Source: an uncultured Eubacteriales bacterium (GTDB lineage Bacteria; Bacillota; Clostridia; Oscillospirales; Oscillospiraceae). Taken from it: DNA of 6,255 nt. Under the pieces are notes generated by a model. The model worked only from the letters and a program-made list of their open reading frames with translations, was not told the DNA's origin and made no database searches. Below are positions 5,651-6,255 of the stretch, in pieces (the first letter of the stretch is position 1; each line of letters begins with the position of its first letter). Position numbers and translations under genes: made by a program. The stretch lies in NCBI GenBank assembly GCA_900548615.1, contig URKW01000112.1, forward strand, positions 1 through 6,255, given 5' to 3'.

Positions 5651-5696
5651 AGTATAAGAAAAAGGCAGCCCATGGGTTGCCTTTTTCTTATACTTT
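5649..5696. terminator. Bidirectional terminator between two convergent genes
   Basis: A 22-bp stem (5649-5670 with 5675-5696, one G-U pair) closes a CATG loop. The first two bases of the stem are the last two of the dehydrogenase stop codon, and the stem ends 7 nt before the stop codon of the minus-strand tautomerase gene. The outer arms are A/T-rich with T5 tracts on both strands, so it can end transcripts from either side. Confidence 0.85.
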
Positions 5697-5703
5697 CAAA
5701 TAT

Positions 5704-6068
5704 TCACCAATCGCAGTTGTCTGCGCGGGAGATGCCGCCCAGCATACCGCAGGCCAGTGGGATATCGTTGATAAGAATACCATTGATCTCCATCTTATTC
5801 TCGCCGGTGATCTCCGCCAGCTTGTCGGTCAGCGCCGTCATAATGGCGTTTTTCGCCTGCTGGGTACGATTCGGGATAGTCGTCCAGTCGATGCGCACGA
5901 TGGGCGCGGTCTTGCGTACGTTCTCCGGATCCATCTCGTGAATGTAGACGTATACATTTTTCAAGGGCGTGCTGGTATTGGCGTGAATGGTAGCGACGGC
6001 AAAATCCATCAGATCCTGTTTCCACTCCCTGGTGTGCTTTCCGGTAACGGTAACATGAACATGGGCAT
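5704..6068 (-). CDS. Tautomerase-family protein (fused 4-oxalocrotonate tautomerase type), frameshifted after Met-Pro
   Basis: This looks like a small cytosolic enzyme of the tautomerase superfamily, which uses an N-terminal proline as catalytic base. The protein shows two tandem beta-alpha-beta units: HVHVTVTG to NVYVYIHEM, then APIVRIDWTT to INGILINDIPL. An ATG at 6068, 8 nt after AGGAGG, is followed by CCC (Pro), but the frame then runs into a stop after 19 codons. The family-like frame resumes at CAT (6063). One extra C in the CCC at 6063-6065 would give Met-Pro-His-Val-His-Val and a 121-residue protein, with Pro in the required place and matching the internal AP-IVRI of the second unit. 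Without that base the only start in frame is a GTG at 6117 overlapping the upstream stop codon (137 aa, no N-terminal Pro). Probably co-transcribed with the DAHP synthase gene. The substrate is unknown. Confidence 0.7.
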
Positions 6069-6076
6069 GATGGTAT

Positions 6077-6082
6077 CCTCCT
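6077..6082 (-). promoter_or_regulatory. Ribosome binding site of the tautomerase gene
   Basis: AGGAGG on the minus strand is spaced 8 nt from the ATG at 6068. It argues for that Met-Pro start and against the GTG at 6117, which has no comparable site. Confidence 0.75.
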
Positions 6083-6113
6083 GTGTATCGTTTTGCGGCA
6101 GCTGTGCCGGTGG

Positions 6114-6255
6114 TCACGCTTCGATGGCTTCGCGCACCTTTTTGATCTTCTCCGCCAACTCCGCGAAGGCAGTGCAGCTGAGAGATTGTGCCGCGTCGCT
6201 CAGTGCGGCGGCGGGGCGGTCGTGTACCTCGATCAGCAGGCCGTCCGCTCCGGCT
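6114..6255 (-). CDS. aroF: 3-deoxy-7-phosphoheptulonate (DAHP) synthase, C-terminal part only
   Basis: This enzyme condenses phosphoenolpyruvate with erythrose 4-phosphate in the first step of the shikimate pathway. Only the last 46 residues are in the window; the gene continues beyond 6255. The fragment contains AGADGLLIEVH, then ALSDAAQSL, the C-terminal signature of type I-beta (KDO8P-synthase-like) DAHP synthases. The Glu of IEVH and the Asp of ALSD are 11 residues apart, as are metal ligands E298 and D309 in the Thermotoga maritima enzyme. The stop codon TGA is at 6114-6116. The tautomerase ATG follows 45 nt downstream, with no convincing terminator between, so the two are probably an operon. 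An N-terminal or chorismate mutase fusion cannot be judged from this fragment. Confidence 0.85.
   Translation of the reverse strand, partial: AGADGLLIEVHDRPAAALSDAAQSLSCTAFAELAEKIKKVREAIEA

Noticed and set aside
6069..6117. GTG at 6117 as the true tautomerase start, overlapping the aroF stop (GTGA)
   Set aside because: The overlap is suggestive of coupling, but the extension has no homology-like features, removes the N-terminal proline and places the AGGAGG site inside the gene. The Met-Pro start with one lost base explains more.

Overview
The window looks like a chromosomal stretch from a GC-rich gut-type Clostridia, most likely the Oscillospiraceae/Ruminococcaceae (inference). The clues are a glutamate dehydrogenase closely resembling the Clostridium symbiosum enzyme, strong AGGAGG-type ribosome binding sites, AT-rich intergenic regions between GC-rich genes, and a palindrome-rich dispersed repeat of a kind I recall as common in that group. 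There is no tRNA, rRNA, CRISPR array or transposase. Gene content is ordinary metabolism, and I see no new defence or secretion system.

Layout. Positions 1-62 hold a strong hairpin and the 3' end of ade (adenine deaminase, minus strand, 60-1807), whose last ~59 codons are put out of frame by one missing G. Positions 1808-2205 hold the ade promoter, two AT-rich palindromes, a ~190-bp MITE-like element of nested hairpins, and the terminator of the next gene. An adenine-type phosphoribosyltransferase (apt-like, minus, 2206-2766) follows, with a fully consensus promoter. Across a divergent intergenic region (2767-3092) lies gdhA (plus, 3093-4445), whose codon choice suggests high expression, closed by a classic terminator. 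Positions 4446-4708 are rich in inverted repeats and carry the promoter of a single 3-hydroxyacyl-CoA dehydrogenase gene (plus, 4709-5650). A bidirectional hairpin terminator separates it from a convergent minus-strand pair: the 3' end of a DAHP synthase gene (6114-6255, cut by the window edge) and, downstream of it, a two-repeat 4-oxalocrotonate-tautomerase-like gene (5704-6068), which also appears to lack one base, directly after its Met-Pro start.

How the genes work together. apt and ade act on the same substrate: the first would turn adenine into AMP, the second deaminates it to hypoxanthine, so the pair sets the fate of salvaged adenine. gdhA links glutamate to 2-oxoglutarate, ammonia and NADH. 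The hydroxyacyl-CoA dehydrogenase is also NAD-linked but stands alone, without thiolase, crotonase or acyl-CoA dehydrogenase neighbours in view. The DAHP synthase/tautomerase pair is probably one transcript.

The most useful observations are the two single-base losses in short G/C runs (sequencing error or real mutation), the MITE-like element between the two adenine genes, and the repeated GGTACA/TGTACC motif around the dehydrogenase promoter.
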